A DNA stretch of 64,000 nt, taken from assembly GCF_019753765.1 (NCBI RefSeq), contig NZ_JAIJZW010000001.1, positions 477,127-541,126 on the forward strand. The letters run 5' to 3'. Origin of the DNA: Microbacterium marinilacus. GTDB taxonomy: Bacteria > Actinomycetota > Actinomycetes > Actinomycetales > Microbacteriaceae. The translations under genes and the position numbers were made by a program. Each line of letters begins with the position of its first letter. The first letter of the stretch is position 1. Below, one piece after another: positions 50,165-58,042 of this stretch. The notes below the pieces were generated by a model. The model was not told the DNA's origin. It ran no database searches and saw only the letters and a program-made list of their open reading frames with translations.

Positions 50165-51173
50165 CGACGAGCGCCAGAGGGGCATCGCCCCGGGAATCGT
50201 CGCGAAGACCAAGAAGCGCCTCGTCGTGGTCGCCGGCGGCTCGCACCCCGAGCTCGCTCATGCGATCGCCGCGCAGCTCGGCATCGAGGTCGCGCCCACC
50301 GAGCGGCGCACGTTCGCATCCGGCGAGATCTACACCCGCTTCGAGACCTCGATGCGCGGGGCGGACGTCTTCCTGATCCAGACGTTCGGATCCCCGGTCA
50401 ACGAGTGGCTGATGGAGATGCTGATCATGCTCGACGCGCTCAAGCGCGCGTCGGCGAAGCGCATCACCGTGGTCGCGCCGTACTACCCGTACTCCCGCCA
50501 GGACAAGAAGGGCCGCGGGCGCGAGCCGATCTCCGCCCGCCTGGTGACCGATCTGATCGCGACGGCCGGCGCCGACCGCATCATGAGCGTCGACCTGCAC
50601 GCCGCGCAGATCCAGGGCTTCTTCGACGGCCCCGTCGACCACCTGTTCGCCAAGCCGATCCTGGCGCGGTACTTCGCCGACTCGCTGCAGGGCGAGGACC
50701 GCGAGACGCTCACCGTGGTCTCGCCCGACATGGGCCGCGTGCGCGTCGCCGACACCTGGGCCGACGAGTTCGGCGCCCCGCTGGCGATCATCCACAAGCG
50801 CCGCGACCCGAAGGTCGCGAACCAGGTCACCGTCCACGACATCGTCGGCGAGGTCGCCGGTCGCACGTGCCTGCTCGTGGACGACATGATCGACACCGGC
50901 GGGACGATCGTGAAGGCGGCGCAGGCGCTGAAGGCGAACGGGGCCCGCAAGGTCATCGTCGCGGCGACGCACGCGATCTTCAGCGACCCCGCCGTCGAGC
51001 GGCTTCAGGACGAGGCGATCGACGAGGTCGTCGTCACCGACACCGTGCCGCTCGCACCCGAGCGCCGCTTCGAGACCCTGACGGTGCTGTCGTCGGCGCC
51101 GCTGCTCGGCCGCGCCATCCGCGAGGTCTTCGATGACGGATCCGTCACCAGCATGTTCGACGGGGCCGCCTGA
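50136..51173 (+). CDS. prs: Ribose-phosphate pyrophosphokinase (PRPP synthetase)
   Basis: 345-residue enzyme forming PRPP from ribose 5-phosphate and ATP for nucleotide, His and Trp synthesis. Features: GSHPELAHAIAAQLG, PYYPYSRQDKK flexible ATP loop, SVDLHAAQIQGFFDGPVDHL divalent-metal and PRPP region, and the PRPP loop LLVDDMIDTGGTIVKAA. ATG 50136 overlaps the glmU 3' end by 29 bp. The N-terminal extension of about 25 residues (MARKSKTTTDDERQRGIAPG) is longer than in E. coli but usual next to actinobacterial glmU. A hairpin follows the stop. Confidence 0.97.
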   Translation: MARKSKTTTDDERQRGIAPGIVAKTKKRLVVVAGGSHPELAHAIAAQLGIEVAPTERRTFASGEIYTRFETSMRGADVFLIQTFGSPVNEWLMEMLIMLDALKRASAKRITVVAPYYPYSRQDKKGRGREPISARLVTDLIATAGADRIMSVDLHAAQIQGFFDGPVDHLFAKPILARYFADSLQGEDRETLTVVSPDMGRVRVADTWADEFGAPLAIIHKRRDPKVANQVTVHDIVGEVAGRTCLLVDDMIDTGGTIVKAAQALKANGARKVIVAATHAIFSDPAVERLQDEAIDEVVVTDTVPLAPERRFETLTVLSSAPLLGRAIREVFDDGSVTSMFDGAA

Positions 51174-51190
51174 CCCCGGTTCCCGTCCGC

Positions 51191-51221
51191 GACGCGCCGT
51201 CTCCCTCCGGGGCGGCGCGTC
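51191..51221 (+). terminator. Hairpin terminator after prs
   Basis: Perfect 9-bp arms GACGCGCCG/CGGCGCGTC with a 13-nt loop, 18 bp past the prs stop. There is no clear T-run. Confidence 0.6.
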
Positions 51222-51264
51222 GTCGTCTCTCCGACCGGAACTCGGGGGTGCGGCCACATCGAAG

Positions 51265-51283
51265 TCAGGTTAGGCTTACCTAA
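51265..51283 (+). promoter_or_regulatory. DtxR/IdeR-type iron box upstream of the SIP-like gene
   Basis: TCAGGTTAGGCTTACCTAA matches the DtxR/IdeR consensus TTAGGTTAGGCTAACCTAA at 17 of 19 positions. It lies 21 bp before ATG 51304, which makes the stand-alone SIP-domain gene part of the iron-starvation regulon together with the 12258-17146 operon. Confidence 0.88.
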
Positions 51284-51303
51284 CTGACTCGAAGGAGGCT
51301 GCC

Positions 51304-51726
51304 ATGGAGAACGACCTGAGCCCCGACGCGCACTTCCTGCTCGTCGGCGACAGCACCGACCTGGGGGCGATCCTGGGCATCGTGGACCGTCTGCCCGTCA
51401 ACGCGTTCGGTCAGATCTTCATCGAGGTCGCGTGCGACATGCAGATCCAGAAATGGGAGCTGCCGCCCTTCATGACGATCACGTGGCTGCGCCGCGACCT
51501 CGCCGCCGGCGGCTCGCGCTCCGTCGCCCCGCGGGGCGAGCTGATCGCGCGGGCGGTCGCCGGCTGGGCGGCCGAATGGCTGCCCGAGCGTCATGACGGC
51601 ACCGAGCTGCCGCTCGTGCTGTGGATCGGCTGCGCAGCGAGCGCCGCGATGAACACGGTCTACCGCGACCTGGCCGAACGGGTCGACCACATCCACGTGC
51701 ACCACCCGGGCGCCGGTCTGCGCTGA
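51304..51726 (+). CDS. Stand-alone siderophore-interacting (SIP) C-terminal domain protein
   Basis: 140-residue protein corresponding to the C-terminal NAD(P)H/SIP half of ferric-siderophore reductases without the FAD-binding half. Features are FLLVGDSTDLGAILGIVDRLP (matching the domain start), QIFIEVACDMQIQKWELP and LVLWIGCAASAAMNTVYRDL. ATG 51304 has GAAGGAGG. It may supply a partner domain for a separate flavin protein or bind siderophores. It is placed next to an iron box, so iron-repressed expression is likely. Confidence 0.87.
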   Translation: MENDLSPDAHFLLVGDSTDLGAILGIVDRLPVNAFGQIFIEVACDMQIQKWELPPFMTITWLRRDLAAGGSRSVAPRGELIARAVAGWAAEWLPERHDGTELPLVLWIGCAASAAMNTVYRDLAERVDHIHVHHPGAGLR

Positions 51727-51729
51727 CGC

Positions 51730-52563
51730 TCAGCCCCGGAACAGCGGCCACTGGGCCCCGGCCGCGTAGCAGGCCGCCACGAGGGCGAGAGTGGCGAGCA
51801 CGACCAGCAGGTCGATCCACCCCATCCTGAGCGAGCCGAGGCGGATGTCGCGCCCGCGCCTGTCGATCGACGCGAACGTGAAGCCGCGCGCCTCCAGCGC
51901 CTCGACCGTCGTGCGCACCGACTTCGCCGTGTTGAGGAAGATCGGGTAGAACGCCTTCACCGCGATGGTCGCCCAGTGCACCAGGTGGCGCCAGCCGAGG
52001 AGACCTCCCGAGGCCGGCGGCGCCTGACGCAGGCGGTATCCCTCCAGCACGGTCGAGAACTCCTCGACCAGGATCGGCATCATCCGGTACCCGTAGCTGA
52101 CCGCGAACGCGACGGCCGACGGGAAGCGCATGGCGAGCAGGGCATCGGACAGCTTCTCGGGATCCAGCGACACGAACGCCGCGAGACTCGCCAACGACAG
52201 CACGCCGAGCTTCAGCGTCACCTCCGTCAGCGCCACGAATGTCGTGAGATCGCCCCCGAACAGCGTGGCCGCCAGCACGAGGTAGACGAGCTCGAACCCG
52301 AGGCCGATCACGAACAGCCCGAGCACCAGCGGGCCGACCCGCGCGAGCGCGACCGCCGCGCTGGCGACGACGAACAGGCCGCCGACCACCGTGAGGTTGT
52401 GGGTGAACCACGGCGACAGCGCCATCAGCGCATACCAGCCGATCACCACGCGCGGATCCATCGCCGCGAAGAGACCGCCGCGGGTCGCGTAGGCGGTGCG
52501 GATCAGCTCCAGCTTGATCCATTCGACCGACAGCACGTCGTGCTGCTTGCGCACCAGGCTCAT
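51730..52563 (-). CDS. ECF transporter transmembrane component T
   Basis: 277-residue EcfT-family scaffold with about five to six membrane helices. The cytoplasmic coupling region has FLNTAKSVRTTVEALEARGFTF (an ARG coupling motif) and DRRGRDI. It links the ATPase to the substrate-binding S component. ATG 52563 overlaps the fused ATPase stop by 4 bp. Order S-EcfA-EcfT on one strand; it ends next to the converging SIP-domain gene. Confidence 0.9.
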   Translation of the reverse strand: MSLVRKQHDVLSVEWIKLELIRTAYATRGGLFAAMDPRVVIGWYALMALSPWFTHNLTVVGGLFVVASAAVALARVGPLVLGLFVIGLGFELVYLVLAATLFGGDLTTFVALTEVTLKLGVLSLASLAAFVSLDPEKLSDALLAMRFPSAVAFAVSYGYRMMPILVEEFSTVLEGYRLRQAPPASGGLLGWRHLVHWATIAVKAFYPIFLNTAKSVRTTVEALEARGFTFASIDRRGRDIRLGSLRMGWIDLLVVLATLALVAACYAAGAQWPLFRG

Positions 52564-54302
52564 GCCGCAGCCTCCGCGGCCGGCGCGTCGAAGCGAGCGG
52601 CGAACTCGTCGACCGTGAGGGGCAGCGGCTCCATGCCGAGCGCCGCACCGAGCTGGGTGACCTGAGGAGGGACGAGCCGGGCCCGACTCAGCACGCTCCG
52701 GTCGGCGAAGAGCGTGCGCGGGGTCGTGTCCGCCACCACGACGCCCTCCTCGAGAGCGATGACGCGCGTCGCCCACTCCGCCACGAGGTGCATGTCGTGC
52801 GTCGCGACGACGGCGCAGGCGATCGACTCGGACAGCTCGGCGAGCATCGCGATGACGTCGTCGCGGCTGGCGACGTCGAGACTGGCGGTGGGCTCGTCGA
52901 GCAGGATCAGGCTGGGACGCATCGCGAGGCCGATCGCGAGCGTCGCGCGGCGTTGCTGGCCGCCGGACAGCGTCCGTCCGTCGCGGTCCGCGAAGGGGGA
53001 GAGCCTGACCCGAGCGAGGATGCGATCGACGAGCTCGTCAACGTCGGCGACGCCACGGCCGCGCGGGAAGAGCTCGACGTCCTCCCGCACGGAGGCCTTG
53101 AGGAACATCCGCTCGGGCTGCTGATAGAGGTAGGCGGCCCGCTCGGCGAGACGGTGGGCACGGTGGGAGCGCGTGCTGTCGCCGTCGAGCAGGACGTCGC
53201 CCTCGCGCGGCACCTGGATGCCGGCGAGCAGCTTCATGAGGGTGGTCTTGCCCGAGCCGTTGCCGCCGATCAGCGCGACGCGCTCGCCTTCGTGCAGGCG
53301 AAGGTCCAGCCGCCGGATGACGGGCTGCAGCCCGCCGCCGACGGTGCGGTAGCCGTGGCTGACCGCGCGGGCCTCGGCGACCACGCGGCTCGCGGCCGTC
53401 GTCGCGGCAGTGAGCGGAGCAGCCGCAGGAGCCGCGACGGTCTGTCGAGTCGCGGCGGCGGACACCAGCGCGGCGGCCTCATCCACCGACCGGGGTGTGC
53501 CGGACACGCCGATCCGCCGGGTCGCCTCGACGATCTGCGGGGCGGGTATGCCGTGCTCGGCGAGCTCGCCGGCCCGCGCGAGCGCCTCGTGCGTCGGAAG
53601 GTGCCACACCGGGGCGCCCGTGCTCATCAGCACGACGGACGTCGCGTACTGCGCGATGAACTCCGCGTGGTGCTCGATCACGACGACGGTGATGCCGTGG
53701 TCGCGGTTCAGTCGCCGGAGGCTCTCGTACACCTCGTGCGCCGATGCCGGGTCGAGCTCGGCGACAGGCTCGTCGACGACCAGCAGGCCGGGACGCAGCG
53801 CGAGGACGGAGGCGAGCGCCGCCCGATGCGCCTGGCCGCCGGAGAGCTGCCACACGAACCTCTCCGCGAGGTGCTCGATGCCAAGCATGTCCAGAGCTGC
53901 CGCCGTGCGCAGACGGTGGTCCTCCTGTCCGAAGTTGATCGGCCCGAACGCGACCTCGTCGCGCACCGTCGGACGGACGAGCTGGTTCTGGAAGTCCTGG
54001 TACACGTAGCCGACCCGGTGCGACAGCGCGGCGACCGACGACTCCCACGTGTCGACGCCGTCGACGCGCACCGTGCCCGCGAACTCGCCCGACCAGTAGT
54101 GGGGTACGAGCCCGTTGAAGGTCTTGCACAGGGTGGTCTTGCCCGAGCCGTTGCCGCCGACGACCGCGACGAAGTCGCCGTGCTCGATACGCAGGTCGAC
54201 GTTGCGCAGCGTGTCGCTCGACGCCCCTGGGTAGCGGAAGCTCAGGTGCTCGATCTCGACCATGGGCGCGGTCTTCGGATCGGTGGTCACAGCGGTGTTC
54301 AC
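52560..54302 (-). CDS. ECF transporter fused double ATPase (EcfA1-EcfA2)
   Basis: 580-residue protein with two ABC domains joined by an Ala/Thr-rich linker near residues 300-325. Domain 1: Walker A VGGNGSGKTT, signature LSGGQAHRAAL (His replaces the usual Gln-Arg pair position; GQxQR in most), Walker B LLVVDEPVAELDP, then EHHAEF. Domain 2: IGGNGSGKTT, LSGGQQRRATL, LILLDEPTASLDV and THDMHL. Fused EcfA proteins are common in actinobacteria. GTG 54302 follows AGGAG, and its end overlaps EcfT by 4 bp. Confidence 0.93.
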   Translation of the reverse strand: MNTAVTTDPKTAPMVEIEHLSFRYPGASSDTLRNVDLRIEHGDFVAVVGGNGSGKTTLCKTFNGLVPHYWSGEFAGTVRVDGVDTWESSVAALSHRVGYVYQDFQNQLVRPTVRDEVAFGPINFGQEDHRLRTAAALDMLGIEHLAERFVWQLSGGQAHRAALASVLALRPGLLVVDEPVAELDPASAHEVYESLRRLNRDHGITVVVIEHHAEFIAQYATSVVLMSTGAPVWHLPTHEALARAGELAEHGIPAPQIVEATRRIGVSGTPRSVDEAAALVSAAATRQTVAAPAAAPLTAATTAASRVVAEARAVSHGYRTVGGGLQPVIRRLDLRLHEGERVALIGGNGSGKTTLMKLLAGIQVPREGDVLLDGDSTRSHRAHRLAERAAYLYQQPERMFLKASVREDVELFPRGRGVADVDELVDRILARVRLSPFADRDGRTLSGGQQRRATLAIGLAMRPSLILLDEPTASLDVASRDDVIAMLAELSESIACAVVATHDMHLVAEWATRVIALEEGVVVADTTPRTLFADRSVLSRARLVPPQVTQLGAALGMEPLPLTVDEFAARFDAPAAEAAA

Positions 54303-54327
54303 AGGGTCTCCTGGGTCGATGCGGACG

Positions 54328-55221
54328 TCAGCGGCTCGCGCGGCGTCGCCGCCAGACGGCGAAGAGGACGGACGCGATCGTGAGCACGATCACGAGGGCC
54401 CCCACCGCCACCCAGAGGAACGTGTCTCCGAACCGGTCGCGGAAGTCCGGCTCGAACGCTCCCACCGACACGTCCCATGCCTCCAAGAACGAGAAAACGA
54501 ACGACACGACGCCCGCCAGCACCGCGACGACGACGAACCACGCCGCCCGCGGGGCCGCGCCGGCGAAGGGCTGTCCCGCCTCCCGGGGCCGCATGCCGAG
54601 CAGCGGCTCGATCCGTCCGTGCAGCGCCGGGACCAGCCACATCGCGGGGATCGCGCCGAAGAGGATGCCGGAGATCACCACGTCGATGCCGAAGCCGATG
54701 CCCTCCAGCAGAAGGATCGACTGGGGCAGGCCCTCGACGAACTCGGCGTCCTCGACGCCGACCCACACCTTCGCCACGTCGACGGTGGCGGAGAGGAACT
54801 TGTCGATCACGACGATCAGCACGGCGCCGACGAAGATCTGCGCTCTGCTGCGCGGATTGCGGACGGCGGAGCCGGCGATGAAGATCGCGAGGAACATCTG
54901 GATGAAGCCCTCGACCTCGGACAGACCCGAGAAGTCGCCCATCAGGAGGTCGGTGAAGACGATCTCGCCGAGCGGCGCGCCGAGCGCGACCCAGAACGGG
55001 CTGAGCAGTGCGGCGAGAGTGATCGGGATGAACACGAAGTAGCTCACCGAGAGGTCGACCGGTCCGACGGTCACGTCGGGGATGATCTCCAGGACGATGT
55101 TCGACAGCCCGAACAGGGCCATCGAGAGCACGAAGATCATCAGGTTCTGAGGCGTCGACAGGGTGGGGCCGGCGGTGCCGCGAAGGGCGCCGAGGCGCTC
55201 ATCGGCCTGGGTGGTGGTCAT
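54328..55221 (-). CDS. Probable ECF transporter substrate-binding S component, enlarged
   Basis: 297-residue membrane protein with about eight helices. Typical S components are about 180-200 residues with six. The N-terminal part (LMIFVLSMALFGLSNIVLEI, SVSYFVFIPITLAALLSPFW, ALGAPLGEIVFTDLLMGD) resembles S-component architecture; a C-terminal extension with two further helices (AAWFVVVAVLAGVVSFVF and DTFLWVAVGALVIVLTIAS) and a basic tail (WRRRRAS) is unusual. The substrate cannot be read from sequence. ATG 55221 follows AAAGGA. It is immediately upstream of the fused ATPase and preceded by the tandem HAD gene, forming one operon. Confidence 0.75.
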   Translation of the reverse strand: MTTTQADERLGALRGTAGPTLSTPQNLMIFVLSMALFGLSNIVLEIIPDVTVGPVDLSVSYFVFIPITLAALLSPFWVALGAPLGEIVFTDLLMGDFSGLSEVEGFIQMFLAIFIAGSAVRNPRSRAQIFVGAVLIVVIDKFLSATVDVAKVWVGVEDAEFVEGLPQSILLLEGIGFGIDVVISGILFGAIPAMWLVPALHGRIEPLLGMRPREAGQPFAGAAPRAAWFVVVAVLAGVVSFVFSFLEAWDVSVGAFEPDFRDRFGDTFLWVAVGALVIVLTIASVLFAVWRRRRASR

Positions 55222-55253
55222 GCGGTTTCCTTTGTGGTGCGTGGGATGGGGGA

Positions 55254-56864
55254 TCAGGCGGGGACGGCCGCTCGCGCGCCGGAGTCGGCGCGCATCAGCC
55301 GGAGGAGGTCGGAGGCGCCGTCGACCGCGTGCGTCGTCTGCCCGGCCTGGACGGAGGCGTCGACGGAGGCGTCGTCCGTGCTGCCGCCTCGCACGATGAC
55401 GCGATGGGCGATGCCGAAGGCGCGGGCGGCGGCGGCGTCGTTCGCCGGCTTGTCGCCGTAGAACCAGACGCGTGCCGGGTCGGCGTCGGCGATGCGCAGC
55501 GCCTCGGCGACGATCCGGGGGTCTGGCTTGCGGTGCCCGTTCTCGTCCGAGCAGACGTACGCGCCGATCAGGCGATCGAGGCCGTGCTCGGCGCACTCGT
55601 CGCGGACGGCGCGCCCGCTGATCGTGTTCGACACGACGACCACGGGAAGGCCCGCGTCGCGGCAGTGCTCGAGCAGCTCCCGCACGCCCGGACGCAGCGT
55701 GCGGCGGCTCTTGGCGCGTCCGAGACGGTAGGTGAGGTCGTGCGCCTCGGCCTCCAGGACGGCGCGCTGGCGAGGGGTCAGCCCGGCGCCGACGAGGTCG
55801 CGCCACAGCTCGACGGGGGTGATCTCCCGGTTGGCGCCGCCCGCGTCGAGCTCCGAGCGCGCGTGTCGCTTGAGGTCCTTGTGGCGTGCGCGACCGGCGT
55901 GGACGAGCGCCAGCGCGTCGGCGGGGGTCACCGCCGCGTCCTCCCCGTCGAGCAGCCGAGACAGGTGCGCGCCGAACTCCGCGAGGGACTCCTCGTCGCG
56001 CTCCGAGGTCGAGATCACGCCGCCGTGGTCGATCAGCAGGGCGCCTCGGCGCGGCGCCGGTGCCGGCGCCGGCTCGGTGAGGGGGCCGGGCGTCGACGCT
56101 GCCAGTGCCTCGTGCAGACCGGCGGGCGTGGCGAAGACGGCGTCCGCCTCGTCTACGACCGCGAACGGCGGGCTGTCGGTGTGCTGGCTCGTCGTGAGCA
56201 CGACGGCCCCGACGCCGGCACGGCGCCCGGCGACCACGTCACGATCCTGCGTGTCGCCGACATACCAGGCCTCTTGGGGCGCGACGCCGAGCGCCGCGCA
56301 GGCCAGGTCGATCATCCCCGGGTGGGGCTTGCGCATGCCGACCTCGTCCGAATAGACCTGCGCCGCGAAGGCGTCGGCGAGGCCGTGCGCCTCGAGGAGC
56401 TGCCGGTGACTGCGCCCGGAGTGGGCGTTCGACACGATCCCGAGCGGGATGCCCCGTCGCTGCGCCTCTGCGAGGAGCGCACGGATCCCGGGGCGGACGG
56501 TGTGGACCGACAGGGTCACGTTGAGCTCCGCCAGGACCTCGGGCGCCTCGGCGACCAGCACGGCCCGTGCGGCGGGAGGCAGGTCGGCGGCGAGGAAGTC
56601 GCCGACCACCTCTCGGTGCCCCATCTCGCGCGGCTCCAGGCGTCGGCTCGAGGCGTGCTTCCAGTGCTTGAGCGCGGCCAGGCCCGCGTCGAGGGAGCCG
56701 CGCAGGACAGCGGCGGGGACGGGGGACCCCGCTCGCGCGAGCCGGTCGGCGAGCGACGCGGCGAGCTCGTCGCGCCCCTCCGGCCGCTTGGCGGTCTGGA
56801 AGAGCACTCCTCCGAAGTCGAGCAGGAGGGCGCGGGGCGCGGTGCGCAGGGCGATGGGGAGCAA
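55254..56864 (-). CDS. Tandem HAD-superfamily hydrolase (two HAD domains in one chain)
   Basis: 536-residue protein of two related HAD domains. Domain 1 (about 1-260): ALLLDFGGVLFQ (motif I), IVSNAHSG (II), MRKPHPG (III), WYVGDTQDRD (IV). Domain 2 (about 275-536): ALLIDHGGVIS, VVSNTISG, HRKPDPR, FYGDKPANDA. In both, motif I reads DxG in place of DxD, so the usual general acid is missing. They may dephosphorylate an imported sugar phosphate or similar. The start TTG 56864 follows GAGAGG by 6 nt. First gene of the LacI-controlled ECF operon, divergent from the LacI gene. Confidence 0.83.
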   Translation of the reverse strand: MLPIALRTAPRALLLDFGGVLFQTAKRPEGRDELAASLADRLARAGSPVPAAVLRGSLDAGLAALKHWKHASSRRLEPREMGHREVVGDFLAADLPPAARAVLVAEAPEVLAELNVTLSVHTVRPGIRALLAEAQRRGIPLGIVSNAHSGRSHRQLLEAHGLADAFAAQVYSDEVGMRKPHPGMIDLACAALGVAPQEAWYVGDTQDRDVVAGRRAGVGAVVLTTSQHTDSPPFAVVDEADAVFATPAGLHEALAASTPGPLTEPAPAPAPRRGALLIDHGGVISTSERDEESLAEFGAHLSRLLDGEDAAVTPADALALVHAGRARHKDLKRHARSELDAGGANREITPVELWRDLVGAGLTPRQRAVLEAEAHDLTYRLGRAKSRRTLRPGVRELLEHCRDAGLPVVVVSNTISGRAVRDECAEHGLDRLIGAYVCSDENGHRKPDPRIVAEALRIADADPARVWFYGDKPANDAAAARAFGIAHRVIVRGGSTDDASVDASVQAGQTTHAVDGASDLLRLMRADSGARAAVPA

Positions 56865-56943
56865 CGGGAGCCTCTCGTACGGGCGGGACGCGTCGAAGCT
56901 ATGGCTCGTGGCTGTCCGGCCGCCCACGCGGGGGTGAACGCAC

Positions 56944-56981
56944 CTGGAACGCTCCAGCTGGAATGGGCTGGAACGTTCGTG
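56944..56981. promoter_or_regulatory. Two LacI-type operators between HAD/ECF operon and LacI gene
   Basis: CTGGAACGCTCCAG (56944-56957) and CTGGAACGTTCGTG (56968-56981) share CTGGAACG, the first nearly palindromic, with 24-bp centre spacing, on the same helical side as expected for cooperative repressor binding. A further TAGAAC lies 6 nt before the LacI GTG 57001. Confidence 0.65.
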
Positions 56982-57000
56982 CGCCGGGTAGAACGGACGT

Positions 57001-58032
57001 GTGGAACGCCGCCGGGACCGATCGCCGACCATCGTGGACGTCGCCCGGGAGGCCGGGGTCTCGAAGTCCCTCGTGTCGCTCGCCATCCGCGGCGAGGCGG
57101 GCGTCGGCGAGGCCAGCCGCGAGCGGATCCTCGATGCGGCGCGGCGACTCGGCTACCGCTCGAACTCCTGGGCCCGCTCGCTCGCCCGGGGCCGCAGCCA
57201 GCTCGTCGGGGTGCTGGTCAACGACCTGCGCAGCGGCTACTACGTCGACGTGGTGAGGGGCATCGAGGACGCGGCGCAGCGTGCCGACCTCCGCGTGGTG
57301 CTCGGCGAGGGACGGCGGGATCCCGCGATCACCGGGGCGCGGATCGCGCACCTTCAGCAGCTCGGGGTCGACGGCCTCGTGGTGATCTCGGGCCGTGTCG
57401 ACCCGCAGACGCTCGCCCAGGCGGCGGCGCTGTGCCCGGTCGTCGTCGTGGGTCGTCCGCCGGAGGTGCCGGTCGCCGCCGCACAGGTGTCGAACGACGA
57501 TCGCGCGGGCGCGCGCCTGGCGATCCGGCATCTGGTCGCGCTCGGCCATCGCCGGATCGCGCATCTGACGGACTCGACGCGGCCGGCGGCATCAGACCGG
57601 CGCGATGCCGTCCTCGCCACCCTGGAGGAGTTCGGACTGGGCACGCGCGGACGCGTCGTGTCGGCGGACGGCGCGGGCCGGCTGGCGGCCGCCGTCGCCG
57701 CGCGTGATCCGGACGCCCCGACTGCGGTGTTCGCCCGCAACGATCGCACGGCCGTCCGGCTGCTGGGCGCGGCGATCGATGCGGGCCTGCGGGTGCCCGA
57801 GGACCTGAGCCTCATCGGCTACGACAACACGGACGTCGCCGGGATCGTCCGTCCGACGCTGACGAGCGTCGATCAGCCGCGGCTCGCGATGGGCGAGCTC
57901 GCGATGGAGCTGCTGACCGAGCTGTCGGCGGGCGCGGCGCCGCGCAGGGAGGTCGTCCGGCCCGAGCTGGTCGTGCGTGCCTCGACCGCGCCGGCGCCGG
58001 GATGGAGCAGCCCCGGCGCCCGGCCCGACTGA
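57001..58032 (+). CDS. LacI-family regulator of the ECF/HAD operon
   Basis: 343-residue LacI protein. The N-terminal helix-turn-helix is PTIVDVAREAGVSKSLVSLAIRGEAG, then a hinge at GYRSNSWARSLARGRSQ. The sensor domain has DGLVVISGRVDPQTLAQ, FARNDRTAVRLLGAAID and LIGYDNTDVAGIVRPTLTSVDQP. GTG 57001 follows TAGAAC by 6 nt. Two inverted-repeat operators lie in the 136-bp region between it and the HAD/ECF operon. LacI control is unusual for an ECF transporter, most of which are vitamin importers under riboswitches, and hints at a carbohydrate-like substrate. Confidence 0.92.
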   Translation: MERRRDRSPTIVDVAREAGVSKSLVSLAIRGEAGVGEASRERILDAARRLGYRSNSWARSLARGRSQLVGVLVNDLRSGYYVDVVRGIEDAAQRADLRVVLGEGRRDPAITGARIAHLQQLGVDGLVVISGRVDPQTLAQAAALCPVVVVGRPPEVPVAAAQVSNDDRAGARLAIRHLVALGHRRIAHLTDSTRPAASDRRDAVLATLEEFGLGTRGRVVSADGAGRLAAAVAARDPDAPTAVFARNDRTAVRLLGAAIDAGLRVPEDLSLIGYDNTDVAGIVRPTLTSVDQPRLAMGELAMELLTELSAGAAPRREVVRPELVVRASTAPAPGWSSPGARPD

Positions 58033-58042
58033 TCGGAGGTGG

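Noticed and set aside
55222..55253. Riboswitch in front of the ECF S component
   Set aside because: The gap to the HAD gene is only about 30 bp, and the leader of the operon (56865-57000) contains LacI operators; no thiamine, cobalamin or other known riboswitch core is recognisable.
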